Assembly: GCA_945874225.1 (NCBI GenBank)
Contig: CAMCFT010000003.1
Coordinates: forward strand, 62,001-126,000
From: Flavobacterium psychrophilum
GTDB taxonomy: Bacteria; Bacteroidota; Bacteroidia; Flavobacteriales; Flavobacteriaceae
Length of the DNA: 64,000 nt
Direction: 5' to 3'
Shown here: one piece after another, positions 16,440 through 24,697 of the stretch
How positions within the stretch are numbered: position 1 is the stretch's first letter
Layout of the letters: every line of letters starts with the position of its first letter
Made by a program: the position numbers and the translations under genes
Notes under the pieces: model-generated
Told to the model about the DNA's origin: nothing
The model's database searches: none
What the model saw: the letters and a program-made list of their open reading frames with translations, nothing else

Positions 16440-19193
16440 ATGACACAAGTTAAAAAAGCTGCGAAATATGTATATTATTTCGGTGGTGGCAAAGCAGACG
16501 GCAATGAATCTATGAAAAATTTGTTGGGAGGCAAAGGAGCCAATTTGGCTGAAATGGCAGGGCACCCCAATCTTTTGTTACCGGTTCCTCCAGGATATAC
16601 ACTAACTACAGAAGTATGTACCGCTTATTACGATAATAAAAAGAAATATCCTGTTGAACTAAAAGCTCAGACAGAAAAAGCATTGGCGGCTGTTGAAAAA
16701 GAAATGGGGAAAAAATTTGGCGATGTAAAAAATCCATTATTGCTTTCTGTTCGTTCTGGCGCAAGAAAATCGATGCCCGGAATGATGGATACCGTTTTGA
16801 ATATTGGATTAAACGAACAAACTATTGAAGGGGTAATCAAACAATCGGGTGATGCCCGTTTTGCTTATGATGCCTACCGTCGTTTGATAATGATGTATGC
16901 CGATGTGGTGATGGAAAAAGCCAACGGAATTGAGCCTAAAGACGGAAAAGGAATCAGAAAAGTATTAGACGAAAAACTTGAAAAAGTTAAACACAAACAA
17001 GGATATCAATACGATACCGATTTAACGGTTGACGAATTAAAAGCGTTAGTAAAAGAATTTAAAGCCACAATTATTAAAGTATTAGGCGCACCATTTCCGG
17101 AAGACCCTAACGAACAATTATGGGGAAGTATCGGAGGCGTGTTTAGCAGCTGGATGGGAAAACGAGCTATCGAATACCGTCGTATTGAAAATATTCCTCA
17201 CCAATGGGGTACTGCTGTGAATGTTCAGGCTATGGTTTTTGGAAATATGGGAGAATCAAGTGCCACTGGGGTTGCTTTTACAAGAAATCCTGGTAATGGA
17301 GAAGATTATTTTTATGGAGAGTATTTAGTAAATGCGCAAGGTGAGGATGTGGTTGCAGGAATTAGAACTCCGGCTCCGGTGAATGATAAATCTAAAAACG
17401 ACCAAAGCAAGCATTTGCCTACTCTCGAAGAAATAATGCCAGAAGCTTATAAAAAATTGTTTTCAATTCAAAACAGATTAGAAGAGCATTATAAAGACAT
17501 GCAGGATATTGAGTTTACTATCGAAAAGGGAACTCTATACATGTTGCAATGTCGTATAGGTAAACGTAATGGAGTTGCTGCAGTGAAAATTGCAAGCGAT
17601 ATGTATGATTCAAAACTGATTGATGCCAATACTGCTATAATGAGAGTGGCGCCAAATCAACTGGTAGAATTATTATTACCAATGCTAAATCCCGAAATAC
17701 AAAAAATTACCAGACCAATTGCAAAAGGGTTACCTGCAGGTCCAGGCGGAGCAAAAGGGCGCGTAGTTTTCTCGTCTAGCGATGCTGTTGAATGGGCAAG
17801 CCGTGGTGAAAAAGTAATCTTGGTAAGAGAAGAAACCTCTCCTGAAGATGTCGATGGAATGCACAAATCTCAGGCTGTCCTAACAACTAAAGGAGGAATG
17901 ACTTCTCACGCCGCATTAGTGGCAAGAGGCTGGGGAAAATGTTGTATTGTAGGTTGTAATGACATTCAAATTAACAGTGAAACAAAATCTTTTAGAGCTA
18001 ACGATGGCACTTTTATTAAAGAAGGAGATTGGTTAAGTCTTGACGGTACAAAAGGGCTTGTTTACCTTGGAAGTATGGAATTAGTAGATGTTGATTTAGA
18101 TAAAAATCAATCCTATAAAAACTTAATGAAATTAGTGGATAAAACAAAAGTAATAGGCGTTCGTACCAATGCTGAAACTCCAGGAGATGCAGAACAAGGA
18201 GCAAAATTTGGAGCCGAAGGAATTGGACTTTTCCGTACAGAACACATGTTTTATGGAGAAGGAAGCGACCAACCATTATTTTTATTACGTAAAATGATTG
18301 TGAGTAAAACCGAAAAAGAAAGAAGAACTGCTTTGAATGGTTTATTCGTATATGTGAAAAAAGATATTAAAAGAACATTAGGTGTTATGAGTGGTTTTCC
18401 AGTAACAATTCGTTTGCTCGATCCACCATTGCACGAATTTGTTCCTCATGATAAAGAAAAATTAGTTCAATTAAGCAAAGAATTAGGAATAAGCATGGGT
18501 GTGTTGAACAGAAGAGTTCTAGCTTTGCACGAAAATAATCCAATGCTTGGACATAGAGGAGTTCGTTTAGGAGTTAGTTATCCTGAAATCACCGAAATGC
18601 AAATTAGAGCTATCTTTGAAGCATCGGCTGAGTTGATTCAAGAAGGCAAAAAAGCAATGCCGGAAATTATGGTTCCTGTTACTTGTTCAAAAAATGAATT
18701 AAAACATCAAAGAGAAATCGTTGATGCAGTGTACAAGGAAACATGTGAAAAATTAGGGGTTAAAAAAATCCAATATTTGTATGGAACAATGATTGAAATT
18801 CCTCGTGCTGCTTTAAAAGCCGACAGCATGGCAGAAGAAGCTGATTTCTTTAGCTTTGGAACAAATGACTTAACACAAATGAGTTTTGGTTTCAGCCGTG
18901 ATGATATTGGTGGATTCCTTCCAAAATATCTTGATTTAGGAATTCTTCCGGATGACCCTTTCCAAACTATTGACCAAGAAGGTGTGGGCGAATTGATAAA
19001 AATTGGAGTAGAAAGAGGTCGCAAAACCAAACCAAATCTAAAAGTTGGTATTTGTGGCGAACACGGAGGTGATCCTGAAAGCGTTGTTTTCTGTCACAAA
19101 ATTGGAATGAACTACGTAAGTTGTTCTCCTTTCCGTGTGCCAATTGCAAGATTAGCAGCAGCTCAGGCAGCTTTGTTATTTCCAAGGGAATAA
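16440..19193 (+). CDS. ppdK: Pyruvate, phosphate dikinase
   Basis: This cytoplasmic enzyme interconverts pyruvate + ATP + Pi and PEP + AMP + PPi. The 917 residues contain an N-terminal ATP-grasp-like nucleotide domain (to about 400; GGKGANLAEM, SVRSGARKSMPGMMDT), the swivelling phosphohistidine domain with His490 in GGMTSHAA, and a C-terminal PEP/pyruvate barrel with RTEHMF, SFGTNDLTQM and the CGEHGG motif. The length is slightly above the usual 870-900. It stands alone between a long upstream region and its own terminator. It would let the cell make PEP from pyruvate while growing on acids activated by the neighbouring acs/prpE genes. Confidence 0.97.
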   Translation: MTQVKKAAKYVYYFGGGKADGNESMKNLLGGKGANLAEMAGHPNLLLPVPPGYTLTTEVCTAYYDNKKKYPVELKAQTEKALAAVEKEMGKKFGDVKNPLLLSVRSGARKSMPGMMDTVLNIGLNEQTIEGVIKQSGDARFAYDAYRRLIMMYADVVMEKANGIEPKDGKGIRKVLDEKLEKVKHKQGYQYDTDLTVDELKALVKEFKATIIKVLGAPFPEDPNEQLWGSIGGVFSSWMGKRAIEYRRIENIPHQWGTAVNVQAMVFGNMGESSATGVAFTRNPGNGEDYFYGEYLVNAQGEDVVAGIRTPAPVNDKSKNDQSKHLPTLEEIMPEAYKKLFSIQNRLEEHYKDMQDIEFTIEKGTLYMLQCRIGKRNGVAAVKIASDMYDSKLIDANTAIMRVAPNQLVELLLPMLNPEIQKITRPIAKGLPAGPGGAKGRVVFSSSDAVEWASRGEKVILVREETSPEDVDGMHKSQAVLTTKGGMTSHAALVARGWGKCCIVGCNDIQINSETKSFRANDGTFIKEGDWLSLDGTKGLVYLGSMELVDVDLDKNQSYKNLMKLVDKTKVIGVRTNAETPGDAEQGAKFGAEGIGLFRTEHMFYGEGSDQPLFLLRKMIVSKTEKERRTALNGLFVYVKKDIKRTLGVMSGFPVTIRLLDPPLHEFVPHDKEKLVQLSKELGISMGVLNRRVLALHENNPMLGHRGVRLGVSYPEITEMQIRAIFEASAELIQEGKKAMPEIMVPVTCSKNELKHQREIVDAVYKETCEKLGVKKIQYLYGTMIEIPRAALKADSMAEEADFFSFGTNDLTQMSFGFSRDDIGGFLPKYLDLGILPDDPFQTIDQEGVGELIKIGVERGRKTKPNLKVGICGEHGGDPESVVFCHKIGMNYVSCSPFRVPIARLAAAQAALLFPRE

Positions 19194-19221
19194 ATTTTAT
19201 AAACCTGTTTTAGTTATAATG

Positions 19222-19257
19222 AAAAACGGCATCCTGAAAGGGTTGCCGTTTTTTTTG
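19222..19257 (+). terminator. Rho-independent terminator of ppdK
   Basis: AAAAACGGCA pairs with TTGCCGTTTTT around a short loop, followed by a T run, about 30 bases after the ppdK stop. Confidence 0.8.
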
Positions 19258-19297
19258 TTTAGAGTTTAAAAAAATAGTTGGTTTACGGGAACCCGAA

Positions 19298-19590
19298 CGA
19301 TAGCGCGGATTTGCAATCCGTGCCCATAATCAAGAGTAAGAGCAAACTAAAACAAAAATTACACCCTGTCGCTCTGATATAACAAAATATTCTCTCAAGC
19401 GATACCCGATTGCTCTGATATAACAAAACATTCTCTCAAGCGATAGCGGATTTGCAATCCGTGCCCACAATCAAGAGTAAGAGCAAACTAAAACAAAAAT
19501 TACACCCGGTCGCTCTGATATAACAAAATATTCTCTCAAGCGATAGCGCGGATTTGCAATCCGTGCCCACAAACAAGAGCAAATTAACAC
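19298..19590. repeat. Tandem and palindromic repeats upstream of the first RAYT gene
   Basis: A unit of about 100 bases starting CGATAGCG occurs at 19298, 19441 and 19541, the third incomplete, with a 41-base partial unit at 19400-19440. Each full unit holds a REP-like hairpin (CGGAT, TTGCA, ATCCG) followed by TGCCCA(C/T). The motif TGCAATCCGTGCCCAC is at 19453 and 19555, with one change at the copy starting 19312. An inverted copy lies beyond the transposase at 20219-20234. Confidence 0.85.
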
Positions 19591-19642
19591 AAAAACTACA
19601 GCCTAAAAAAGTTGTAGTTTTGTTATTTAAAAACAAAAAGTT

Positions 19643-20197
19643 ATGTCAACAAAATACAAGGCTACAACAACAGACGAAGCTTATTTTATAACCATTACAA
19701 CGGTAGGCTGGGTAGATGTTTTCACAAGATTAAGCCAGAAATACAACATTATCAATTCTCTAAAACATTGTCAAGAGAAAAAAGGGCTTGAGATCTATGC
19801 TTATTGTTTAATGCCTAGTCATTTACATTTGCTTTGCAAGGCAACAGAAGGTTTTATATTATCGGATGTAATTAGAGATTTCAAAAAACATACCTCAAAG
19901 CAAATAGTCAAAACCATTATCGATGAGCCAGAAAGTCGTCGAGAATGGATGTTGGATTATTTTCAAAAATCATGTGAACATTTAAAAAGAGAGCAGAAAT
20001 ATAAAGTTTGGCAAGGAGGTTATCATGCTGAAATTGTTGAAACCAATTGGTTTATAAAACAAAAAATAAATTACATCCATAACAATCCCGTAGAAGACAA
20101 AATAGTAGCATTGCCTGAAGATTATTATTTTAGTTCTGCAAGAAATTATGCTGGTTTAGAGAATGAGTTAGAAGTTATTTTGTTAGATTTATTCTGA
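19643..20197 (+). CDS. REP-associated tyrosine transposase (RAYT), first copy
   Basis: This 184-residue Y1/HUH-type single-strand DNA endonuclease is of the REP-associated group. The HUH metal motif is His60-Leu-His62 (PSHLHLL), and the catalytic tyrosine is probably Tyr144 in INYIHNNPV, the counterpart of Tyr115 in E. coli TnpA-REP. The frame is complete and both motifs are intact. REP-like hairpins flank it on both sides in opposite orientation, as expected if the enzyme acts on them. Such genes are usually single and are not surrounded by terminal repeats of a classical IS. It differs in sequence from the second RAYT at 35023. Confidence 0.88.
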   Translation: MSTKYKATTTDEAYFITITTVGWVDVFTRLSQKYNIINSLKHCQEKKGLEIYAYCLMPSHLHLLCKATEGFILSDVIRDFKKHTSKQIVKTIIDEPESRREWMLDYFQKSCEHLKREQKYKVWQGGYHAEIVETNWFIKQKINYIHNNPVEDKIVALPEDYYFSSARNYAGLENELEVILLDLF

Positions 20198-20365
20198 AAT
20201 TGATTGTGGGTTGTGTTTGTGGGCACGGATTGCACCCGAGCGATAGCGAACTGACGAAGTAAATCCGCGCTATCGTTAGGAATGAGGATGACTTGGCTGT
20301 TGTCAAATAACAAAAAAACAATGCAAATTAAAAACAAAAAACCCACTCGTTATGAGTGGGTTTCG
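20198..20365. repeat. Inverted REP-like copy downstream of the first RAYT
   Basis: GTGGGCACGGATTGCA at 20219-20234 is the reverse complement of the motif repeated upstream of the transposase. It runs into ACCCGAGCGATAGCGAAC (20234-20251) and then AATCCGCGCTATCG. The rest up to the tRNA terminator is AT-rich and holds no gene. Confidence 0.8.
20335..20363 (-). terminator. Terminator of the tRNA-Phe gene
   Basis: ACCCACTC and GAGTGGGT form a perfect stem just after the tRNA 3' end, and a T run follows on the minus strand. Confidence 0.8.
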
Positions 20366-20438
20366 TGGTACCTCCAGGGATCGAACCAGGGACACATGGA
20401 TTTTCAGTCCATTGCTCTACCATCTGAGCTAAGGTACC
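20366..20438 (-). tRNA. tRNA-Phe (GAA)
   Basis: On the minus strand the 73 bases fold as a cloverleaf. The acceptor arms are GGTACCT and AGGTACC with discriminator A, the D arm starts TAGCTCAG, the anticodon loop is CTGAAAA (anticodon GAA), and the T arm contains GGTTCGATCCC. The CCA end is not encoded. A short hairpin terminator follows. Confidence 0.96.
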
Positions 20439-20535
20439 TCGCTAATGCGGGTGCAAATATAGAATGATTTTTAATTTATACAAAACAATTATTAAAAAAA
20501 ATCTATTCGTAACTTCGCAACGTTAAATATAAATT

Positions 20536-21270
20536 ATGATTCTAGCTGTCGATGTTGGGAATACCAGAATTAAAGCCGCTGTTTTTGAGGGAAGTACCCT
20601 TTTAGATACCTTTGTTTTTCTGAAAACAGAGCTCGAAAAAAGCATTCAAAATATTTTAAATAAGTACAAAAAGATCTCTCATTTAGTCGTGTCATCCGTT
20701 TCAGATGTCGAAAAACAAGCTTTTATCAACTTTGAAAGCGCCGTAAATATTCATTTTGTTTCGCATAAAGACACATTTCCGTTTGTTAATTGTTATGAAA
20801 CGCCACAAACCTTAGGAATTGATAGAATGGTGCTTGCTGCTGGCGCAACGCTTCAGTTTCCCAATCAGAATAGGTTGGTGATTGATGCTGGAACCTGTGT
20901 AACCTATGATTTTATCGATGAGAATAACAATTATCTTGGTGGAGCGATCTCTCCGGGATTGCGATTAAGATACGAAGCCCTGCATAATTATACGGCAAAA
21001 CTGCCCTTGCTGACTTTGGAAAACCCCAAACATTTTACAGCAAAATCAACCTCAGAATCCATTCATTCGGGTGTGGTAAATGGCTTGATTTGTGAAATAG
21101 ATGGGTTCATTAATCAATATAAGGCACAATATTCAAACTTTATAATAATTTTAACGGGTGGAGACACAGATTTTTTGGCTAAACGATTAAAAAATACCAT
21201 ATTTGCCAATTCAAATTTCCTTCTCGAAAGTTTGAACCAAACATTTCAATATAAAATCAAAAATGATTAA
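20536..21270 (+). CDS. coaX: Type III pantothenate kinase
   Basis: It phosphorylates pantothenate, the first step of coenzyme A synthesis. The 244-residue protein has the ASKHA-fold signatures: the phosphate motif DVGNTRIKAA (5-14), TLGIDRMVLAAGA, IDAGTCVTYDFID, GGAISPGL and the final TGGDTDFL. The length is normal for the CoaX family. Its end overlaps the next ORF by 8 bases, so they are probably co-translated. It heads a plus-strand block running to ppiD. Confidence 0.95.
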   Translation: MILAVDVGNTRIKAAVFEGSTLLDTFVFLKTELEKSIQNILNKYKKISHLVVSSVSDVEKQAFINFESAVNIHFVSHKDTFPFVNCYETPQTLGIDRMVLAAGATLQFPNQNRLVIDAGTCVTYDFIDENNNYLGGAISPGLRLRYEALHNYTAKLPLLTLENPKHFTAKSTSESIHSGVVNGLICEIDGFINQYKAQYSNFIIILTGGDTDFLAKRLKNTIFANSNFLLESLNQTFQYKIKND

Positions 21271-22513
21271 TAAAATTTTAATAAGCGCTTGTTTATTTTT
21301 GTCTTTAGTTTCTTTTTCCCAAGAAGGCACTTCATCGCCTTATTCTTTTTACGGAATTGGAGAGACCAGATTTAATGGGTCTGTTGAAAGTCGCTCTATG
21401 GCTGGGTTATCAATAGCTCCGGATAGCACACACATTAATTTACAAAATCCTGCTGGTTATGCAAATTTAAAATGGACAGCTTTTACGATGGCTGGAAGTA
21501 ATAATCGCACAAATCAAAAATCAGCTACTTCAACAGCAAAAGGACAAAGAAACACATTTGATTATTTATCATTAGGTATACCTTTAGGAAAATTTGGTGC
21601 TGCTTTTGGAATATTACCATACTCATCAGTGGGTTATAGAATAGAAAACATTTCTACAGACCCTTTAATAAACAACAAACGTTTTAATGGCTGGGGTGGT
21701 TTGAATAGAGTTTTCCTTGGTGCCGGATACAGAATAATGCCGAATTTGAGTATTGGAGCCAATGTCTATTATAATTTTGGAAAAATCCAAACCAATAGTT
21801 TGGAGTTCGTTCCTTATGTTCCAATAGGATCTCGTGAATTGAATGTTACGGATTTGTCGGGTATTAATTTTAACATTGGAATGATGTATCAGGCTAAAAT
21901 CAATAAAAAAATGACTCTTTTCAGTAGTTTATATTATACACCAAAAAGCATTTTGGTATCTAATAATACCAGAACTATTGGCACGGTTACTTTTGATTCA
22001 AACTACGATATACAAGGTGTTGATGTTTTAGATGCCGTAATTACCAAAACAGATTTGAATTTACCACAAAAATTGACTTTTGGCGCGGGGATTGGAGATT
22101 CAAAAAAGTGGTTTTTTGGATCTGAAATTTCCTTTCAGGATGTTGGAAAATTATACAATAGCTATAATACCTTAGACAACGTAACTTACGAAAAATATCA
22201 AAAATATAGTTTTGGAGGATATTACACACCTAATTCAAATCCTTATATGGGTTATGCAAAAAGAATCACATATAGAGGTGGTTTGAAATACGAAAAAACA
22301 GGATTAGTTGTTAATTCAACTTCGATAAACGATGTTGGTATGGCCTTTGGGTTGGGATTGCCGGTAACAGGTTCTTTATCTAATGTAAATTTAGGTTTCG
22401 AATTTGGGAAAAAAGGAACTACATCAAATAGTTTGGTTCAAGAAAATTATTTCAATATAAGCATAGGTATTTCACTTAATGATAAATGGTTTGTGAGAAG
22501 TAAATTCCATTAA
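21263..22513 (+). CDS. Outer-membrane beta-barrel protein, function unknown
   Basis: The 416-residue protein has a signal peptide (about 1-19, ending VSFSQ) and many alternating beta strands ending in a barrel-like terminus (SLNDKWFVRSKFH). The start SSPYSFYGIGETRFNGSVESRSMAGLSIAPDS and the Asn-Pro-Ala segment LQNPAGYANL recall PorV/FadL-type Bacteroidota barrels. It overlaps coaX by 8 bases and precedes lptC by 50. The position next to an Lpt component hints at an envelope role. I do not recognise a specific function. Confidence 0.75.
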   Translation: MINKILISACLFLSLVSFSQEGTSSPYSFYGIGETRFNGSVESRSMAGLSIAPDSTHINLQNPAGYANLKWTAFTMAGSNNRTNQKSATSTAKGQRNTFDYLSLGIPLGKFGAAFGILPYSSVGYRIENISTDPLINNKRFNGWGGLNRVFLGAGYRIMPNLSIGANVYYNFGKIQTNSLEFVPYVPIGSRELNVTDLSGINFNIGMMYQAKINKKMTLFSSLYYTPKSILVSNNTRTIGTVTFDSNYDIQGVDVLDAVITKTDLNLPQKLTFGAGIGDSKKWFFGSEISFQDVGKLYNSYNTLDNVTYEKYQKYSFGGYYTPNSNPYMGYAKRITYRGGLKYEKTGLVVNSTSINDVGMAFGLGLPVTGSLSNVNLGFEFGKKGTTSNSLVQENYFNISIGISLNDKWFVRSKFH

Positions 22514-22563
22514 TATTCAAAACCAGTTTTTGTAATTACATCTTAACTTGTCAAGTTCAGCAA

Positions 22564-23118
22564 ATGACTTTACTAAAAAAATACCTAATTCTTCCACTTG
22601 TCACGGTTCTTGCCGTGACACTGTTTTTTGGATGTGAAAGTAATTTTAAGGAAGTCCAAAAAAGTAATTTTACCGAGTTTGTGCCAAGTGGTGAAGCCGA
22701 AAAAATCAACTTAAAATATACGGATTCCGGACGCATACAGGTCATTTTGATGAGTCCAAAAATGTTGGAATATGGTAGTGTAGTTTTTCCGTTTACGGAA
22801 TTTCCAAAAGGGATTGACGTTACTTTATATGACAAAAATGGCAAAAGGACATTTGTTAAATCAGATTATGCCACTTCTTACAAACTGACAAATCTTATTG
22901 ACTTGAAAGGAAATGTAAAAATTACTTCTCAGGACGGTCAAGTACTTGAAACCCAACAATTGTATTTCGACCAAAAAAACGAATGGTTTTTTACCGAAAA
23001 AAGTTTTAAATTTACAGACCCGAAAGGAGTTTCGAATGGACAAGGAATCGATTTTAGTAAAGATTTCAAAATTATTAATTCGCAAAGGATAGCCGGCGAA
23101 CTCGAGTCAAACGAATAA
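22564..23118 (+). CDS. lptC: LPS export protein LptC
   Basis: The 184-residue protein has a signal peptide with lipobox LFFGC (Cys24), so it is predicted to be a lipoprotein; E. coli LptC has a membrane anchor instead. It then has the beta-jellyroll pattern of LptC (ADSGRIQVILMSPKMLEY-type strands, KGIDVTLYDKNGK, LIDLKGNVKITSQDGQVLETQQLYFDQKNEWFFTE). LptC takes lipopolysaccharide from LptB2FG and passes it to the periplasmic bridge. The neighbours coaX, a barrel gene and a CNNM protein suit a conserved envelope block. Confidence 0.88.
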   Translation: MTLLKKYLILPLVTVLAVTLFFGCESNFKEVQKSNFTEFVPSGEAEKINLKYTDSGRIQVILMSPKMLEYGSVVFPFTEFPKGIDVTLYDKNGKRTFVKSDYATSYKLTNLIDLKGNVKITSQDGQVLETQQLYFDQKNEWFFTEKSFKFTDPKGVSNGQGIDFSKDFKIINSQRIAGELESNE

Positions 23119-23133
23119 ATTTACTTTCAAATT

Positions 23134-23328
23134 ATGCAATACTTAAAATACACACCCTACCTTTATCTTATTCTTGGAGCCGTTTTTATTTATGATGGGA
23201 TTACCAAATGGAATGACGCGGCTGCAACACCAAAAATCAGTCTTTTTATAGGAGGCCTGGCTATTTTTATGTTTTTCTTCAGAAGAAGATTTGCAAAGAA
23301 ACTCGAAGACCGTAACAATAAACCCTGA
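23134..23328 (+). CDS. Small two-helix membrane protein
   Basis: This 64-residue protein has hydrophobic helices at about 8-23 and 35-49 and a basic tail (RRRFAKKLEDRNNKP). It lies 15 bases after lptC and 2 bases before the CNNM-type gene, so it is clearly part of the operon. I recognise no family or function. Confidence 0.75.
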   Translation: MQYLKYTPYLYLILGAVFIYDGITKWNDAAATPKISLFIGGLAIFMFFFRRRFAKKLEDRNNKP

Positions 23329-23330
23329 TT

Positions 23331-24590
23331 ATGGAAATTAGTATTATCATATTGTGTCTAATACTATGTGCCTTTTTCTCAGGAATGGAAATAGCCTTTA
23401 TTTCTTCCAATAAAATTTACCTCGAAATAGAGAAAAAACAGGACAATTTTATTTCTAACATCCTTACAAAACTTACTGAAAAGCCTTCAAAATTTATCGC
23501 AGCTATGCTTATTGGAAACAATATTGCATTGGTAGTCTATGGGTTTTTTATGGGTGATTTATTGATGCGCTGGATAGAATTATTGGGCTTTCATTTTTCC
23601 GAATTATTGAATTTGTTGATTCAAACGCTAATATCAACCCTTATTGTTTTAGTTACTGCCGAGTTTTTGCCTAAGGTTTTCTTCCAAATTTATGCTAATT
23701 CATTAATAAAGTTTTTTGCGCTTCCGGCTTATGCTTTTTATTTATTATTTTATTTTATTTCCACTTTTTTTATCTGGGTTTCTGATTTTGTTCTGATAAA
23801 ATTCTTCAAAACCGAAGGCGATCAGGCACCGCTCTATTTTAGTAAAGCAGAACTTGGAAATTATATTACTGAACAAATGAGCACTGTGGAAGATAACGAA
23901 GAAATGGATTCTGAAATTCAAATGTTTCAAAATGCCCTAGACTTCTCAGGTGTGAAAGCTAGAGATATTATGAGCCCCAGAACTGAAATCGTCGCCATTG
24001 ATTTATTTGATTCCGTTACTGAATTGAAAGATTTGTTTATTGAAACCGGGTATTCTAAGATTGTGGTCTATCAAAATTCACTAGATGACATCATTGGTTA
24101 TGTACATTCCTTTGACTTGTTCAAGAAACCAAAAAACATCAAATCGATTGTAATTCCGGTAGAATTTGTTCCCGAAACAATTTACATAAAAGATGCCATG
24201 GATTTGCTTACCAAAAAAAGAAAAAGCGTTGCCGTTGTGCTAGACGAATACGGCGGAACTTCTGGATTAATAACTATTGAAGATATTGTCGAAGAGCTTT
24301 TTGGTGAAATTGAAGACGAACACGATTCCGACGAAGAATTGACCGAAAAAGAACTGGGAGATGGTGTTTATGTTTTTTCTGCCCGATTGGATGTAGAGTA
24401 TTTGAACCAAACCTATAAACTCAATATTCCCGAAAGCGATTCTTACGGAACACTTGGCGGTTTCATTGTAGATTCTACCAAAGAAATCCCTCAGAAAGGC
24501 GATATAATCACAATTGGAATCTACCATTTTATCATCGAAGAAGCCACAAATAAGAAAATCGAATTGGTCAAAATGACAATAAAAGATTGA
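23331..24590 (+). CDS. CNNM/CBS/CorC-domain membrane protein (hemolysin family)
   Basis: The 419-residue protein has an N-terminal CNNM membrane domain with about four helices (1-170), starting ISIIILCLILCAFFSGMEIAFIS. A CBS pair follows (about 205-325, with ARDIMSPRTEIVAID and KKRKSVAVVLDEYGGTSGLIT). The C-terminal CorC/HlyC domain has YGTLGGFIVDSTKEIPQKGD. Relatives are linked to Mg2+/Co2+ transport or resistance; the hemolysin name is historical. It follows the small membrane gene by 2 bases. Confidence 0.9.
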   Translation: MEISIIILCLILCAFFSGMEIAFISSNKIYLEIEKKQDNFISNILTKLTEKPSKFIAAMLIGNNIALVVYGFFMGDLLMRWIELLGFHFSELLNLLIQTLISTLIVLVTAEFLPKVFFQIYANSLIKFFALPAYAFYLLFYFISTFFIWVSDFVLIKFFKTEGDQAPLYFSKAELGNYITEQMSTVEDNEEMDSEIQMFQNALDFSGVKARDIMSPRTEIVAIDLFDSVTELKDLFIETGYSKIVVYQNSLDDIIGYVHSFDLFKKPKNIKSIVIPVEFVPETIYIKDAMDLLTKKRKSVAVVLDEYGGTSGLITIEDIVEELFGEIEDEHDSDEELTEKELGDGVYVFSARLDVEYLNQTYKLNIPESDSYGTLGGFIVDSTKEIPQKGDIITIGIYHFIIEEATNKKIELVKMTIKD

Positions 24591-24697
24591 TTTTTTTTGG
24601 GAAATCAAAATTTCTTGTAAATTATAGCGCGTCTAGTATAATTATTAATTAGATAATTGTATTTTCGCAGACTGAATATAAAATTAATAACATAAAA

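Noticed and set aside
19298..19590. Tandem repeats as a possible replication origin or CRISPR
   Set aside because: Units of about 100 bases with a partial copy, an inverted copy beyond the RAYT, and no DnaA-box cluster or cas genes.
19436..19636. Minus-strand open frame with repeated VGTDCKSA text
   Set aside because: It is only the translation of the repeat units upstream of the first RAYT.
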